A stretch of 64,000 bases of DNA from Geosiphon pyriformis (GCA_016748015.1 JAAOMT010000484.1:173379-237378); one strand, 5' to 3'; numbered from the stretch's first letter, positions 10,701-22,620 are shown. Notes: generated by a model from the sequence alone, not told the origin. Program-made: numbers and translations.

Positions 10701-11913
10701 TATTCTTTGGGAGAGTCATCAAATATGCATTAACTGCCTCAGGTTTCAGCTGTTTTCATTTGGCCAACAACTGCACAATATTGTTATCATGCATATCTGC
10801 ATTGTTTACTCTTAATTGTTTGATTATATCAACAATCTTAACAAGCTTGTGATCTATGCATTCTTTCTTTGTGTGTGCAGATTGGGCTCCCACTTTCCTT
10901 TTTGGTAGGCACTTAGCAGCTTGTAACACAGTCTCCTTAATTGTAAGCCACATCTGGTTTAAATCATTATTGTTGTTATCTATTGATTTTCTTTGTGCTT
11001 CATCTGTTAGTCAATCAGATTCTCTAGCATAGATTTCCCATTGGACTCCAGATGTCTTTTTAACATCAATCATAGTTGTGCTACACCTCTTTCTCCCAGA
11101 TCTAGATTTTTTAGTGCCTGCCAAGATTCAATCAGATCGGATGATTGTTACTACTGCTTTGTAATCTGTGCTAAAAGATTCATTAACATCAATCACCCCA
11201 ATGTTTGTGACCAGTAAGGCTGTAACTGCATCAGTAAACACATAGTCCAATCTTCTTTGTACACCATTTGATGCCCATGTCTTTTCTGGATTGTTTGTTG
11301 CATATGCCCCATGTGTATCCACTAAATTCATATGTTGTAATGTTGCAGCAGTTGGACAAACTTTGGCCTTATTTGTAGCATATGTTTCCTCAAGTGACTT
11401 GGATGACAGATCTTCATTCAAATTGTCTGCTACTATGATAATCTCTTTGTTCTGTACAATGTCTCCCAAAAGTTTCCTGATTTCTTTAGCTACTGCTCTC
11501 TCAGTAGGCAATTTGAAAGCAGGCATGTACAGTCCTACTATGTGCACACTGACTTTTCCTCTAAATTTCAACCCCAAATGCAACAACCTCTCATGAAACC
11601 CCTTGATTGTTTCTACATGGTGTATCCAACATTTTTTGACCAGTATACCAACTCCAGTTCCCATTTGTTTCTCTGTGCTTGACTCCCAAAAGGCATGATA
11701 TTTATCAGTACCAAAAAATACACCCTTTTTTTTTGTTGAAGTCATTTTAGTTTCTGTAACAATCACAAAGTCAAATTGTTCTTCAATAACCCAATGTAGC
11801 ACCTCTTCAGCTTTACTAGGATTATTAAGCCCTCTAACATTAACAGTACCAATTTTTCAAGTGTCATTATTGGAGTAGTTCTGTTCTATGTTGGAATCAG
11901 GTGTGCTACACAT
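7760..11913 (-). pseudogene. LINE1 ORF2: APE endonuclease, RT, RNase H (3' end cut off)
   Basis: Translation probably starts at the ATG at 11913, which overlaps the ORF1 stop (ATGTGTAG). Endonuclease is at 11128-11913: KIGTVNV, VTETKMTS, IIIVADNLNED in place of the usual GDFN motif, RRLDYVFTD, and STDYKAVV where SDHKAVV is expected, so the catalytic His is lost. RT follows: NKAPGPSGIQAE near 10290, FQDMKKAYDSVGWKP near 9890, QDGLDQG near 9720, FVDD at 9565-9576, then a ~20-bp deletion shifts frame. RNase H keeps its acidic residues (STDGS, TKAEAKAVL, NMDSQVV, ADKLAKG) and VAVHAG. The last codons run into the A1 LTR. Several stops fit TGG to TGA/TAG changes. Confidence 0.85.
11906..11913 (-). 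promoter_or_regulatory. ORF1 stop / ORF2 start overlap, ATGTGTAG (LINE1)
   Basis: ORF1 ends ...AAT GTG TAG and ORF2 begins ATG TGT AGC in another frame. LINE2 has the same overlap at 51982-51992. The arrangement suits termination-reinitiation of ORF2 translation; this is inference. Confidence 0.6.
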
Positions 11914-13087
11914 TATCTGTTTCCATGAATTTAGATTCTCCAGCAGTAGAACTGCTCCAGCTACTCTGTTTTTTCACTTGCTTTAATAACTCCAGAATGG
12001 GTTTCAAAGTTTTTTTAATTTCTTTGATTTCCAATTCTGGGTTGTATGCCTTTTTTTTTCCTGCTGGGGTAGATTTCAATGTAGTACTTTGGCTTGGTAA
12101 CCCAATTTCTACCACTTCTTTTTCTTCTGAGGTGTTACTCGGCTGTTAAGTAACTATTACTTTTTTACTTTTCTCTATTGTCACTCCAAGTTTGGTAGCA
12201 ACTGCATTCAGCAGTTTTGCCATTTCATTAACCTGCTGTCTTAGTTCATCAATTTCACTCTTCTATGATTGGTTAACTCCTTTTTTTAATTGTTCTTCCC
12301 TATTGTTCACTTGTAGACCAGGTTTCTGAGTATTGTTTGGATTGGTGTTGTTTCAGTTATGGGGCAGTCTGAGTGCAGCCATATCAGCATATGATTTTCC
12401 ACCAAAAGCCTTGATGTTTTCCTCTGGAACATTTCTCTTAACATACAGTTTTGCCAACCTGATATTGTTGATAACTTTTTTGGTATCTCCTTCTTTCTTC
12501 TTATGCAGGGTTGGACATTTTGAGACCAAATATCCTACCTGGTAACAGAAGTGGCACTCTTTAGCATCAGTAGGCACCCAGTGGACCAATGTGTCATCAA
12601 TCACCAAGGGCTTTTTAGTGGCATTGTTGCAGCTAGCTTCACTGTCAAATCCTATGTAAGCACAGCCCATCCTTGTGTAATTTTTACTAGTTCTTGGAAT
12701 GAAGCAGGATTGGGCTTTAATTTAATCTAAAGTGGTGCTCAAATAGTGAGCAGTACAGTTCTGTGGTAGGCTTACCAATTTAGCTTCCCAGGTTTTTCTC
12801 TGCTCAATGATCTTTTGGGTTCCAATTATTGGGTAAATTCTGACTGCATTTTTTCTGACCATGGTTAACCATTAATCTACAGCTCTTGTTGCTTCTTCTT
12901 GGTTGTTATATTCAACCACTGCTGATTGCCATTTGCCAGCCACTCTAATTTGGATTTTATTGACCTCACCAAATTCTCTCATAGCAGCTCTCACCTCTCT
13001 GTCAGAGATGCCCAAGGGGATATCTCTTACCAAGACTTTTTTTTGACCAGCCATTTAAATGTTGACGCCATCAGTAGCCATTAAAAA

Positions 13088-15511
13088 AATTTTTTTTTTG
13101 TTAACATGTAGCCACACCAGTTGTTTATTAGTTATTCCACAGTAATGTGGCAGTTTCATAAAGCCAGCTCACCCAATAATACATATTACAAGATGCAGCT
13201 AACCACAAGTGGAAAGCCCTAACTACATGCTAGTACTACCTTTGCTACCTAATGTATTAAACATATCTAATTCATACATCTTACCCATAATGCATACAAG
13301 TTCATGACTACTCTTAACAAGACTGCTCATCCATTTAGCAGTCTGATCTGAATCAGACTTGATATTAGAGGATTGAACCTCCCATAACTCCATCATCGCA
13401 TCAAATGTGACCAAAAAATCTTTAGCATCACCATTATTATCATCATCATCATCATCCATGTCTTCATCATCAGATATGTTATGGTGTACCTTCCCACTTC
13501 TCAACTTGAGGACCCTCACTTCCTTTTGCAGCACAGAAGCCACAGCACAAACAGCCTTAATTTGGTTTCCCAATCCAATTACACTTTCCTTCATTGCCTC
13601 TGCCATAACTGGTGGAGTAGACAATAACATAGTAACCAATGCAACCAAAGAACCCACAGGCTCAACTATAGATTTGATCAACAAAGACAATTCACTAAGT
13701 TGGGTTTCCAGAGAAGCCAATCTAGCATTAACAGCAACATCTGAACCAGAGGAGGCAACTGGCAACAGTGGCACCACAACTTTGGGGGAGGTACTAAAAG
13801 CCAGACCCATATCAGCAGCAGCAGCAACAGGAGGAACCACAGAAGTGACAGCTTTGGCATAGGATTTAGCTCCAACAAGGGATGACTTGAAAATGATGGG
13901 ACCACCAGCAGAATTAGAAGAGAATTTGGGAGGGAGAGGTGGCAACACCTTGCAGTCCACAGCCAAATGATCCAAACTTTGACATCTATAGCAGCACTGA
14001 CATCCAGGAGTTTCCCACCAGATGCGGCAGCCACATAAGGTACTGGTTTTTGAAACAGCAGCATTTAAAGATTCCAAGAAGCCAAAGGTCACTACTGCAA
14101 AGCATTGATGTCGATAGGAATCAGGGGAGTGGGGAATGAAACACATATGGCCACCAACTTGGGAGACCAGATCACTTATCTCAAATGCAGTGCAGCCAAA
14201 TGGAAGATTAACCAGCTTAGCTTTGAAAGCATCTCTTGAGGAAATAATCTCCTTTTGGTTGGCAATGGGAAGAATCCTAACACTATCTTTTCTAGCCAAC
14301 ATAGACCAATTAGAGAGAGCAGCAGCCGCAGAAGAAATGTCCTTAAAGTTAACCACAGCATATTGTCATAAGCCAGCAGGCTTCAACTTAACAGAAGTGA
14401 CAACACCAAAAATGCCAAGAGCAGATTTGATGTCATCAGAAGAGGCACCCAAGGATACATTGCACAGTGCAACTGACAAAAAAGGGGAAGAAACAGAGGC
14501 CACTCCTGAAGACCATGCAATCTTAAGAGTGGTCAAAAAAACCTCATCACCAATGGCTACCTTGGTAGCACCATTTAGACACTCCTGAGATGCAAATTCC
14601 ACACAGAACAACTTGACAGCATCTCGTGAAACAGATTTAAGCCCAATACAACCAGGCAGCAACTGAAACAAAGAACTGAGCAAAGCCATCTTAATCTTAA
14701 ACATAGCACCAGGTACAAGATTGGAGGCCACCCAACCAGAAAACCTCTGATGACCATTTACATTCTCCCAAGCACCAGCATCAGCTGCACCAGAAACTGG
14801 GGGGAACAGTTGATTCCATTTCCATCTGATCAGCCCAATCTTTAAGATCATCTAGATTGATGAACTGTTTTGCTACTGGAATTGGCAATAATCTACTGGA
14901 GAGTACCACATCAGACAACACAGCCAGTAGTTGATCTTGGCCCATCTTGGGAGATGTGCCACTGCTGTTGCCATCCATATCAGGAATAAGGCTGGCTGCT
15001 GCTGTGGAGATCTTACTGAAGATCTCATCTAGAACCACAAAGGGGTTTGGTGTGACCATAGCAGTTGCAACTGCCTGCTGCTGTTTTTTGGAATTTTTGG
15101 CTTTCACGGCCATTTGTGAAGCAGTAGTAGTAGAAGTAATAGTGGGAGTAGTAAGAGCGGGAAAGACCAACTTGTTGACTGGCCTGTTATTAAAAATCCT
15201 TGGGCTTTTTGAAGTAGTGGAGACAACACTGGGACTAACCCAAGTGTGTCTTTTGGAAAAAACTTTGACTGGGGAAGAACTACTAGCCAAAGGTGAAGAA
15301 AATGAACCAGAAGCTGCTAAAGGCAGCTTATTACTATTATTTTTTAAAAGAAATGTTGCCAGAACGTTTTGTCTAACTGCTTCAATAACAGAGAGACCCT
15401 CTCATGTTGAAACTTTATTAGTTACTATAGGAAAAGTAACGTTTGCAACTTTTTTACTCTTAGCTCTATTCATGATCATGAAATTTAGGAGAGAAAGAGT
15501 TTTTTTTTTTC
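13088..15511 (-). mobile_element. E2: full-length E retroposon inserted in LINE1 ORF1
   Basis: Minus-strand copy of 2.4 kb. Poly(A), seen as poly(T), is at 13090-13099. The 5' end AAACTCTTTCTCTCC lies near 15500. It is flanked by a target-site duplication: CAGTAGCCATTAAAAA (13072-13087) and CAGTAGCCATCAAAAA (15512-15527). LINE2 has one uninterrupted copy of this site (near 53147-53163), which proves the insertion. Confidence 0.93.
13241..15470 (-). pseudogene. E2 ORF1-like protein (frameshifted)
   Basis: Parts are open at 14781-15290 (Ser/Thr-rich N-terminal half, ending DDLKDWADQMEMES), 14366-14851 (start of RRM-like domain 1, PLSVALCNVSLGASSDDIKS) and 13241-14356 (rest of RRM 1, RRM-like domain 2 AKLVNLPFGCTAFEISDLVS, zinc knuckle CYRCQSLDHLAVDC, coiled coil, acidic run, C-terminus). 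A shift at about 14800 comes from two bases missing in a T/C run compared with E7. TGG to TGA breaks GLWQYAVVNF at ~14365. The domain order parallels LINE ORF1. Confidence 0.8.
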
Positions 15512-16253
15512 CAGTAGCCATCAAAAATGATTCAATTTCATTATTTGCCAAAATTTCTCTGGCTTGGTCTCTTCCAGCCACTTGAAAAAAATCCATTCTG
15601 ATTTCTTAGTTTCTAGCCATTACAGCCCCCAAAAGGTATCTGACATCTCCCAAAAGATTGTAGATCCACCCCACTTTCTTTTCCATGATTTTTTCAGGTA
15701 TATCTAATGCTTGCACAAAAAGTACATGTTTTTTGGTCCTATGAACCACTGTTCTCCATCCTTCCTCCTGGTTTGCTTCCATAAGCATGGGTTTTTTGCC
15801 AAGTGACCTATTACTGTATTGTCTTGGACTTAGACTAGCCATTTTGCTTGATAGGCTTGATTCAGAGTCTTTCATGTCTTCTGTGACATCATCTGCATTA
15901 GGCTTATCTTTGTTTACATCAAATGGATTGTCCATTTGCTTTTCATTCTCCAATGCAAAATTTCCCCTGTTGATCCTGTCCAAAATATCAGGATTGCACT
16001 TTTTCAGAACTGCTTCTATTTGTGCAGCTCTGTCTCTGTCTTCTTTAGGTGCTTTGAATGGTTCATCCATTTTTTTCAGGGACTTTGAGGCTCTTTTTTT
16101 ATTAGTCCAAGCTTCTATTTGAAATTTGTTGCTATTTTCTTCTTTGTTAAACATTGGCTGCAAGACAAAGTTATCAGTTTGAACAGATGTGGTTTTGGGT
16201 AGGTCTTCTTCAGATATTTGGGTAAATAAAAAACTCTTTCTCTCCTAAATTTC

Positions 16254-18838
16254 ATGACCACGAATAGAGCTAAGAGTAAAAAAGTTGCAAACGTTACTTT
16301 TCCTATAGTAACTAATAAAGTTTCAACACGAGAGGGTCTCTCTGTTATTGAAGCAGCTAGACAAAACATTTTGACAACATTTCCTTTAAAAAATAATAGT
16401 AATAAGCTGCCTTTAGCAGCTTCTGGTTCATTTTCTTCACCTTTGGCTAGTAGTTCTTCCCCAGTCAAAGTTTCTTCAAAAAGACACACTTGGGTTAGTC
16501 CCAGTGTTGTCTCCACTACTTCAAAAAGCCCAAGGATTTTTAATAACAGGCCAGTCAACAAGTTGGTCTTTCCTGCTCTTACTACTCCCACTATTACTTC
16601 TACTACTACTGCTTCACAAATGGCCGTGAAAGCCAAAAATTCCAAAAAACAGCAGCAGGCAGTTGCAACTGCTATGGTCACACCAAACCCCTTTGTGGTT
16701 CTAGATGAGATCTTCANNNNNNNNNNNNNNNNNNNNTCTGGTTCATTTTCTTCACCTTTGGCTAGTAGTTCTTCCCCAGTCAAAGTTTCTTCAAAAAGAC
16801 ACACTTGGGTTAGTCCCAGTGTTGTCTCCACTACTTCAAAAAGCCCAAGGATTTTTAATAACAGGCCAGTCAACAAGTTGGTCTTTCCTGCTCTTACTAC
16901 TCCCACTATTACTTCTACTACTACTGCTTCACAAATGGCCGTGAAAGCCAAAAATTCCAAAAAACAGCAGCAGGCAGTTGCAACTGCTATGGTCACACCA
17001 AACCCCTTTGTGGTTCTAGATGAGATCTTCAATAAGATCTCCACAGCAGCAGCCAGCCCTATTCCAGATATGGATGGCAACAGCAGTGGCACATCTCCCA
17101 AGATGGGCCAAAATCAACCACTGGCTGTGTTGCCTGATGTGGTACTCTTTGGCAGATCATCACCAATCCCAGTAGCAAAACAGTTCATCAATCCAGATGA
17201 TCTCAAAGATTGGGCTGATCAGATGGAAATGGAATCAACTGTCTCCTCCCAGTTTCTAGTGCATCTGATGCTAGTGCTTGGGTGAATGTGAGTGGATGTC
17301 AAAGGTTCTCTGGTTGGGTGGCCTCCAATCTTGTACCTGGTACTACGTTTAAGATCAAGATGGCTTTGCTCAGTTCTTTGTTTCAGCTGCTGCCTGGTTG
17401 TATTGGGCTTAAATCTGTTTCATGAGATGCTGTCAAGTTGTTCTGTGTGGAATTTGTATTTCAGGAGTGTCTAAATGGTGCTACCAAAGTGGCCATTGGT
17501 GATGAGATTTTTTTGACCACTCTTAAGATTGCATGGTCTTCTGGTGTGGCCTCTGTTTTTTCCTCTTCTTTGTCAGTTGCACTGCGCAATGTACTCTTGG
17601 GTACCTCTTCTGATGACATCAAATCTGCTCTTGGCGTTTTTGGTGTTGTCACTTCTGTTAAGTTGAAGCCTGCTGGCTTATGACAATATGCTGTGGTTAA
17701 CTTTAAGGACATTTTTTCTGCTGCTGCTGCTCTCTCTAACTAGTCTGTGTTGGTCAGGAAAGATAGTGTTAGGATTCTTCTCATTGTCAACCAAAAGGAG
17801 GTTATCTCCTCAAGAGATGCTTTCAAAGCTAAGCTGGTTAATCTTCCATTTGGCTGCACTGCATTTGAGATAAGTGATCTGGTCTCCCAAGTTGGTGGCC
17901 ATACATGCTTCATTCTCTACTCTCCTGATTCCTATCAACATCAATGCTTTGCTGTGGTGACCTTTGATTTTTTGGAATCTTTAAATGCTGCTGTTTCAAA
18001 AACTAGTACCTTACGTGGCTGCCGCATCTGGTGGGAAACTCCTGGATGTTGTCACTGCTATAGATGTCAATGTTTGGAGCATTTGGCTGTGGACTGCAAG
18101 GTGTTGCCACCTCTCTCTCCCAATCTCTCTTCTAATTCTGCTGGTGGTCCCATCTTTCTCAAGTCATCCCTTGTTGAAGCTAAATCCTATGCCAAAGCTG
18201 CCACCTCTGTGGTTCCTCCTGTTGCTGCTGTTGCTGATATGGGTCTGGCTTTCAGTACATCCCCCAAAGTTGTGGGGCCGCTGTTGCTGGTTGCCTTCTC
18301 TGGTTCAGATGTTGCTGTTAATACTAGATTGGCTTCTCTGGAAACCCAACTTAGTGAACTGTCTTTGTTGATCAAATCTATAGTTGAGCCTGTGAGTTCT
18401 TTGGTTGCATTGGTTACTACGTTATTGTCTACTCCACCAGTTATGGTTGAGGCAATAAAGGAAAGTGTGATTGGATTGGAAAACCAAATTAAGGCTGTTC
18501 GTGCTGTGGCTTCTGTGCTGCAAAAGGAAGTAGGAGCCCTTAAGTTGAAAAGTAGGAAGGTACACTATAACATATCTGATGATAAAGACATGGATGATGA
18601 TGATAATGATAATGATGATGGTGATGCTAAAGATTTTTCGGTCTATAATGATACATTTGATGTGATGATGGAGTTATAAGAGATTCAATCCTTTAATATC
18701 AAGTCTGATTCAGATCAGATGGCTAAGTAGATGAGCAGTCTTGTTAAGAGTAGTCATGAACTGGTATGCATTATGGGTAAGATGTATGAATTAGATATGT
18801 TTAATATATTAGGTAGCAAAGGTAGTACTAGCGTGTAG
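16254..18838 (+). pseudogene. E3 ORF1-like protein (broken)
   Basis: It begins MTTNRAKSKKVANVTFPIV at the ATG at 16254 and ends GSKGSTSV-stop at 18836. It carries the usual order: Ser/Thr-rich N-terminus, RRM-like domain 1 (from ~17565), RRM-like domain 2 (AKLVNLPFGCTAFEISDLVS), zinc knuckle CYRCQCLEHLAVDC, coiled coil, acidic run, C-terminal domain. A one-base shift near 17250 leads to a stop at 17283. Later stops at about 17428 (CGA to TGA), 17682 and 17743 (TGG to TGA/TAG) and 18677 each need one transition. Confidence 0.8.
16422..17031. other. Assembly gap (16717-16736) with duplicated flanks
   Basis: Two apparently identical 295-bp segments (16422-16716 and 16737-17031) abut a 20-N gap exactly. 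Collapsing them restores the normal E length and one continuous N-terminal reading frame. Confidence 0.92.
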
Positions 18839-19502
18839 TTAGGGCTTTCCACTTGTGGTTAGCCACATCTTGTAATATGTATTATTGAGTGAGCTGGCTT
18901 TATGAAACCACCACATTACTGTGGAATAACTAATAAACGACTGGCATGGCTACACGTTAACAAAAAAAAAAATATTTGGGTAAATTTCTCAGTTAGCCCT
19001 TTTACACTTAATCTTCCAATGTGTCTGTATTTTTTGTTGGCCTTTTCCTCCAATCTGTTAGCTGTTATTAGAGAAAAGTCTGCTGCTCTTCTATGTGGAG
19101 CTGTTTTTTTTGATGTGTTGGCTATTCTAAAAGGTGTATCATCTCCACTACTTGTGTTCACACTTCCAAATGGCCTATTGGTAGTTTCAAATCTAAATAG
19201 AGGTGTAATAGGTTTGGCAGTTTCCACAGTTAATGAATTTTGTGAATTAGTGTTAATGTCTTCTTCTCCAGCAGTGGAAGTTATGTTCTTTTTCACTTGG
19301 TATTTATTATCAATAGTCTCTACACTTGTACTTCTTTGTGTGACTGTTGTCACTTTACTGTTGACGTTGTTATTAGACACTTTTAAGTCTGTTGTGATAG
19401 TAATAATAATATATTTCAGTTAAAGATTTCTTTGCAAAAACTTATTTTTCAAATTTAAGGTGTAGTAAATTGTGTGGTAGCAGTCAAAGAGAGAAAAAAA
19501 GT

Positions 19503-21438
19503 TCCTACCACTACTTCTACTACTACTACTGCTTCACAAATGGCTATTAAAGCCAAAAATTCCTAAAAACAGCAGCAGACAGTTGCAATTGCTATGGTGA
19601 CACTGAATCCCTTTGTGGTTTCAGATGAGATCTTGGGTAAGATCTCCATAACAGCAACTAGCCCTCTTCCTGATATGAATAGCAATAGCAACGGCTCAAC
19701 TCCTAATACAAAGCAAGATCAACCACTGGTTGTGTTGCCTGATGTGGTAATCTCTGGTAGATCATCTCCTGCCACAGAAGCAAAACAGCCCATCATCTTA
19801 GATGATCTCAAAGATTGGGCTGATCAGATGGAAATGGAATCATCTACTCCTCCCCCAGTTTCTGGTGTTGCTAATGGTAGTGCTTGGATGAATGTGAATG
19901 GTTGACAGAGATTCTCTGGGTGGGTGGCCTCCACTCTTGTGCCTGGTGCCACATTTAAGATCAAGATGGCTCTTCTTAGTTCCTTGTTTCAGCTGCTGCC
20001 TGGTTGTATTGGGCTTAAGTCGGTTTCACGAAATGCTGTTAAGTTGTTCTGTGTGGAATTTGCATCTCAGGAGAGTCTAACTGGTATCACCAAAGTGGCC
20101 ATTGGTAATGAGATTTTTCTGACCACTCTTAAAATTGCACAATCTTCTGGTGTGGTCTCTGTTTCTTCTCCTTCTCTGTCAGTTACACTGCATGATGTAC
20201 CTTTGGGTATCTCTTCTAATGACATCAAAACTGCTCTTGGCATTTTTGGTGTTGTCACATCTGTTAAGTTAAAGCCTGCTAGCTTATAGCAATATGCTGT
20301 GGTTAATTTTAAGAACACTTCTTCTGCTACTACTGCTCTCTCTCACTGGTCTGTTTTGGTTAGAAAAGACAGTGTTAGGATTCTTCCCATTGCCAACCAA
20401 AAGAAGATTATCTTCTCAAGAGATGCTTTCAAAGCTAAACTGGTCAATCTTCCATTTGGCTGCACTGCATTTGAAATAAGTGATCTGGTATCCCAAGTTG
20501 GTGGCTGTACATGTTTCATTCCCCACTCCCCTGATTTCTATTGATGTCAACACTTTGCTGTGGTGACATTTGGTTTCTTGAAATCTTTAAATAATGCTGT
20601 TTCAAAAACTGGTACTTTACGTAACTGCCACATCTGGTGGGAAACTTCTGGATGTTGTCACTGCTACAGATGTCAAGGTTTGGATCATTTGGCTGCAAAC
20701 TGCAAGATGTTGCCACCTTTCTCTTTCAAAGTTTCTTCCAACTCTGCTAGTGGTTCCAATAATTTCAAGTCATCCTTTGTTAGAGCTAAATTCTATGCCA
20801 AAGCTGCTACCTCTGTGGTTCCTTCTGTTGCTGTTGCTGCAGATATGTATCTGGCTTTTGGTGCTCCCCCCAAAAGTGCTGTGCCTCTGGTGCCTGTTGT
20901 CTCTTCTGGTTCAGATGTTGTTGTTAATGCTAGATTGGCTTCTTTGGAAATCCAACTTAGTGAACTGTTTTTGTTGATTAAATTTATAGTTGAGCCTGTG
21001 GGTTTTTTGGTTGTGTTGGTTACTAAATTATTGTCTACTCTGCCTGTTATGGCAGAGACAATAAAAGAAAGTGTAATTGGACTGGGAAACCAAATTGATG
21101 CTGTTTGTGCTGTGGCTTCTGTGCTGCAAAAGAAAGTGGGAGCCATCAAGTTGAGGAGTGGGAAGGTCTACTTTAACATATCTGATGATGAAGACATGGA
21201 TGACAATGATGATGATAATAATGATGTTAAGGATTTTTCAGTCTATGATAACACATTTGGTGTGATGATGGAATTATGAGAGGGTCAATTCTCTAAGATC
21301 AAATCTGATCCTGATCAGACTGCTAAGTGGATGAGTAGTCTTGTTAAGAATAGTCATAAGCTTGTATGTATTATGGATAAGATGTATAAATTGAATATGT
21401 TTAATACAATAGGTAGCAAAGGTAGTACTAGCATGTAG
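19503..21438 (+). pseudogene. E4 ORF1-like protein (partial, broken)
   Basis: The N-terminal half resembles E6 (NGSTPNTKQDQPLVVLPDVV, KQPIILDDLKDWADQMEMES) and is in frame through TPPPVSGVA, unlike E2, E3 and E5. The C-terminal half resembles E1-E3 (SVIGLGNQIDAVCAVASVLQ, SDDEDMDDNDDDNNDVKDF). Zinc knuckle CYRCQGLDHLAANC is intact. Stops at 19903, 20287 (TGG to TAG), 20542 (CGA or CAA to TGA) and 21277 fit single transitions. Confidence 0.8.
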
Positions 21439-21577
21439 TTAAGGCTTTCTGCTTGTGGTTAGCTGCATCTTGTGATTTTTGTATTATTGGGTAAGCTGGC
21501 TTTATGAAACCACCATATTACTGTGGACTTAACTAATAAATGACCAGCATGGCTACATGTTAACAAAAAAAAAAAAA
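19503..21577 (+). mobile_element. E4: E retroposon, 5' part absent here
   Basis: E sequence begins abruptly at 19503 against the LINE1 5' end and runs to a poly(A) at 21565-21577. Family-A pol sequence follows at once. The simplest reading is that LINE1 inserted into E4, so the missing ~0.35 kb of E4 should lie left of the window beyond the LINE1 3' end. A separately inserted, 5'-truncated E4 is the alternative, but I see no duplication flanking E4 alone. Confidence 0.85.
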
Positions 21578-22620
21578 TGAATAACTTGCTGAATACTCCA
21601 CTTAGATGAATTTGACTATGATATTCAACACTACAAAGAAGCAAATCATCAAAATACCAATGTTCTTTCTAGACTTACCATCCAGTAACAGTAAAATTTC
21701 TTAAACCAAACCAACTTTATTATTAGTAACTCCTTTACAAACAAACACAATAATAGACTTGGACAACTATTCTGCCTTAATGGAATTTTTGGGTAAAGAA
21801 CAATACCCACCAGAATACACTTGACAGCAAAAAAAACATTTGTGCAAACAATTAAATTTCTATTTGATCTGTTAAAACCAGTTATATAAAAGAAACAAAA
21901 AAGATTTTGACTGCTTCCAAAGAGTTATCAGATTTAAAGAAAAAGAAATTGGAATATATAACATGCACATTGACCCATTAGCTAAACACTTTGAAAAAAC
22001 AAAGACAATTCAGAAAACTTTAGTCTGCTATTATTGGTCTATCTTGGAAAAAGACATTGCTGAATACATCAAAACCTGTGACATCTGCCAAAGAAGAGGC
22101 AAACCCAATTGCAAAAAATATATTCATCTAATCTCTGTTGGTCAACCATTTGACAGAATTGGTATAGATGTTGTTGGACCTTTAACAATAACTCCTGATG
22201 ACAACAGATATATTATCACAGCTACTGACTATTTTACAAAGTGGATAGAAGCAAGAGCCACTTCTGACCAAACAGCAGTCTCAATAGCCAATTTCATTTA
22301 TGAAGATATCATTTGCCATCATGGCTGCCCCAAAGAACTTTTATCTGATAGAGGAAGAGCTTTTTTCAGTACACTGGTTGAAGAACTTTGTAGAAAAATG
22401 GGAATACATTATAAACTTTCCTCTCCTTATTACCTTCAAACAAATGGTCTAGTAGAACGTTTCAACAGAACACTATGTGAAACCCTAGCCAAAACCAGTG
22501 AAAAAACAAACTTATGGGACAAAGTACTGTCTTCAGCTTTGTTTGCTTATAGAACTGTGAATCATGACATAATAAGTTATAAATCTTTTTATCTGCTCGA
22601 TAGACACATGGCAATACTAC
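21578..22620 (+). pseudogene. A3 pol, RNase H tail to integrase core
   Basis: It starts within the RNase H/integrase linker (LHLDEFDYDIQHYKEANHQN). The integrase zinc domain CDICQRRGKP follows near 22080. The open stretch 21963-22620 holds the integrase core with all three acidic residues: RIGIDVVGPLT, LLSDRGRAFF and NGLVERFNRTLCETLA. It ends at 22620 where the A2 LTR begins in the C-terminal linker. Confidence 0.82.

Larger units (their letters stand above)
16228..18971 (+). mobile_element. E3: E retroposon in LINE1 ORF1, with an assembly gap
   Basis: Plus-strand copy flanked by perfect 14-bp duplicates ATATTTGGGTAAAT (16214-16227 and 18972-18985). LINE1 ORF1 reads across once they are merged. 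The 5' end is AAACTCTTTCTCTCC at 16231; poly(A) is at 18962-18972. Removing the duplicated 295 bp and 20 Ns gives 2429 bp, the length of E2, E5 and E6. Confidence 0.93.
11906..19400 (-). pseudogene. LINE1 ORF1: RRM-like and zinc-knuckle protein, split by E2 and E3
   Basis: Coding pieces are 18986-19400, 15512-16227 and 11906-13087; the rest of the span is E3 and E2. The N-terminal part is hydrophilic and unfamiliar. An RRM follows (VLVRDIPLGISDREVRAAM, GKWQSAVVEYNN) near 12870-13054, then a second RRM-like domain (AKLVSLP, CFIPRTSKNYTRMGCAYIGF) and a knuckle at 12515-12556 reading C-x2-C-x4-Y-x4-C, with Tyr in place of the zinc His. A helical C-terminal segment (ELEIKEIKKTLKPILELLKQ) precedes the stop at 11906. 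No clear ATG is seen at the N-terminus. Known role of the family: RNA-binding chaperone of the LINE RNP. Confidence 0.75.
7760..19502 (-). mobile_element. LINE1: non-LTR retrotransposon, interrupted by E2 and E3
   Basis: Minus-strand LINE colinear with LINE2: ORF1 with RRM-like domains and zinc knuckle; ORF2 with APE endonuclease, RT and RNase H. The 5' end is at about 19502, where its match with LINE2 (to 54378) stops. The 3' end is separated off by A1, whose LTR abuts it at 7759/7760, and should reappear left of the window. E2 and E3 split ORF1. Domain content resembles I/Tad-like clades; placement needs a tree. Confidence 0.85.

Noticed and set aside
13241-15470. E proteins as a host RNA-binding gene family
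   Set aside because: Poly(A) tails, target-site duplications, insertion inside other elements and lack of introns show that they are retroposons.
14947-15585. Long open frame opposite E2 (and its equivalents at 16115-17101 and 24354-25082), rich in Leu, Val and Ala like a membrane protein
   Set aside because: It is the antisense of the Ser/Thr/Lys-rich E N-terminus, recurs only because E copies recur, and has no independent motif. The sense frame has homology to LINE ORF1.
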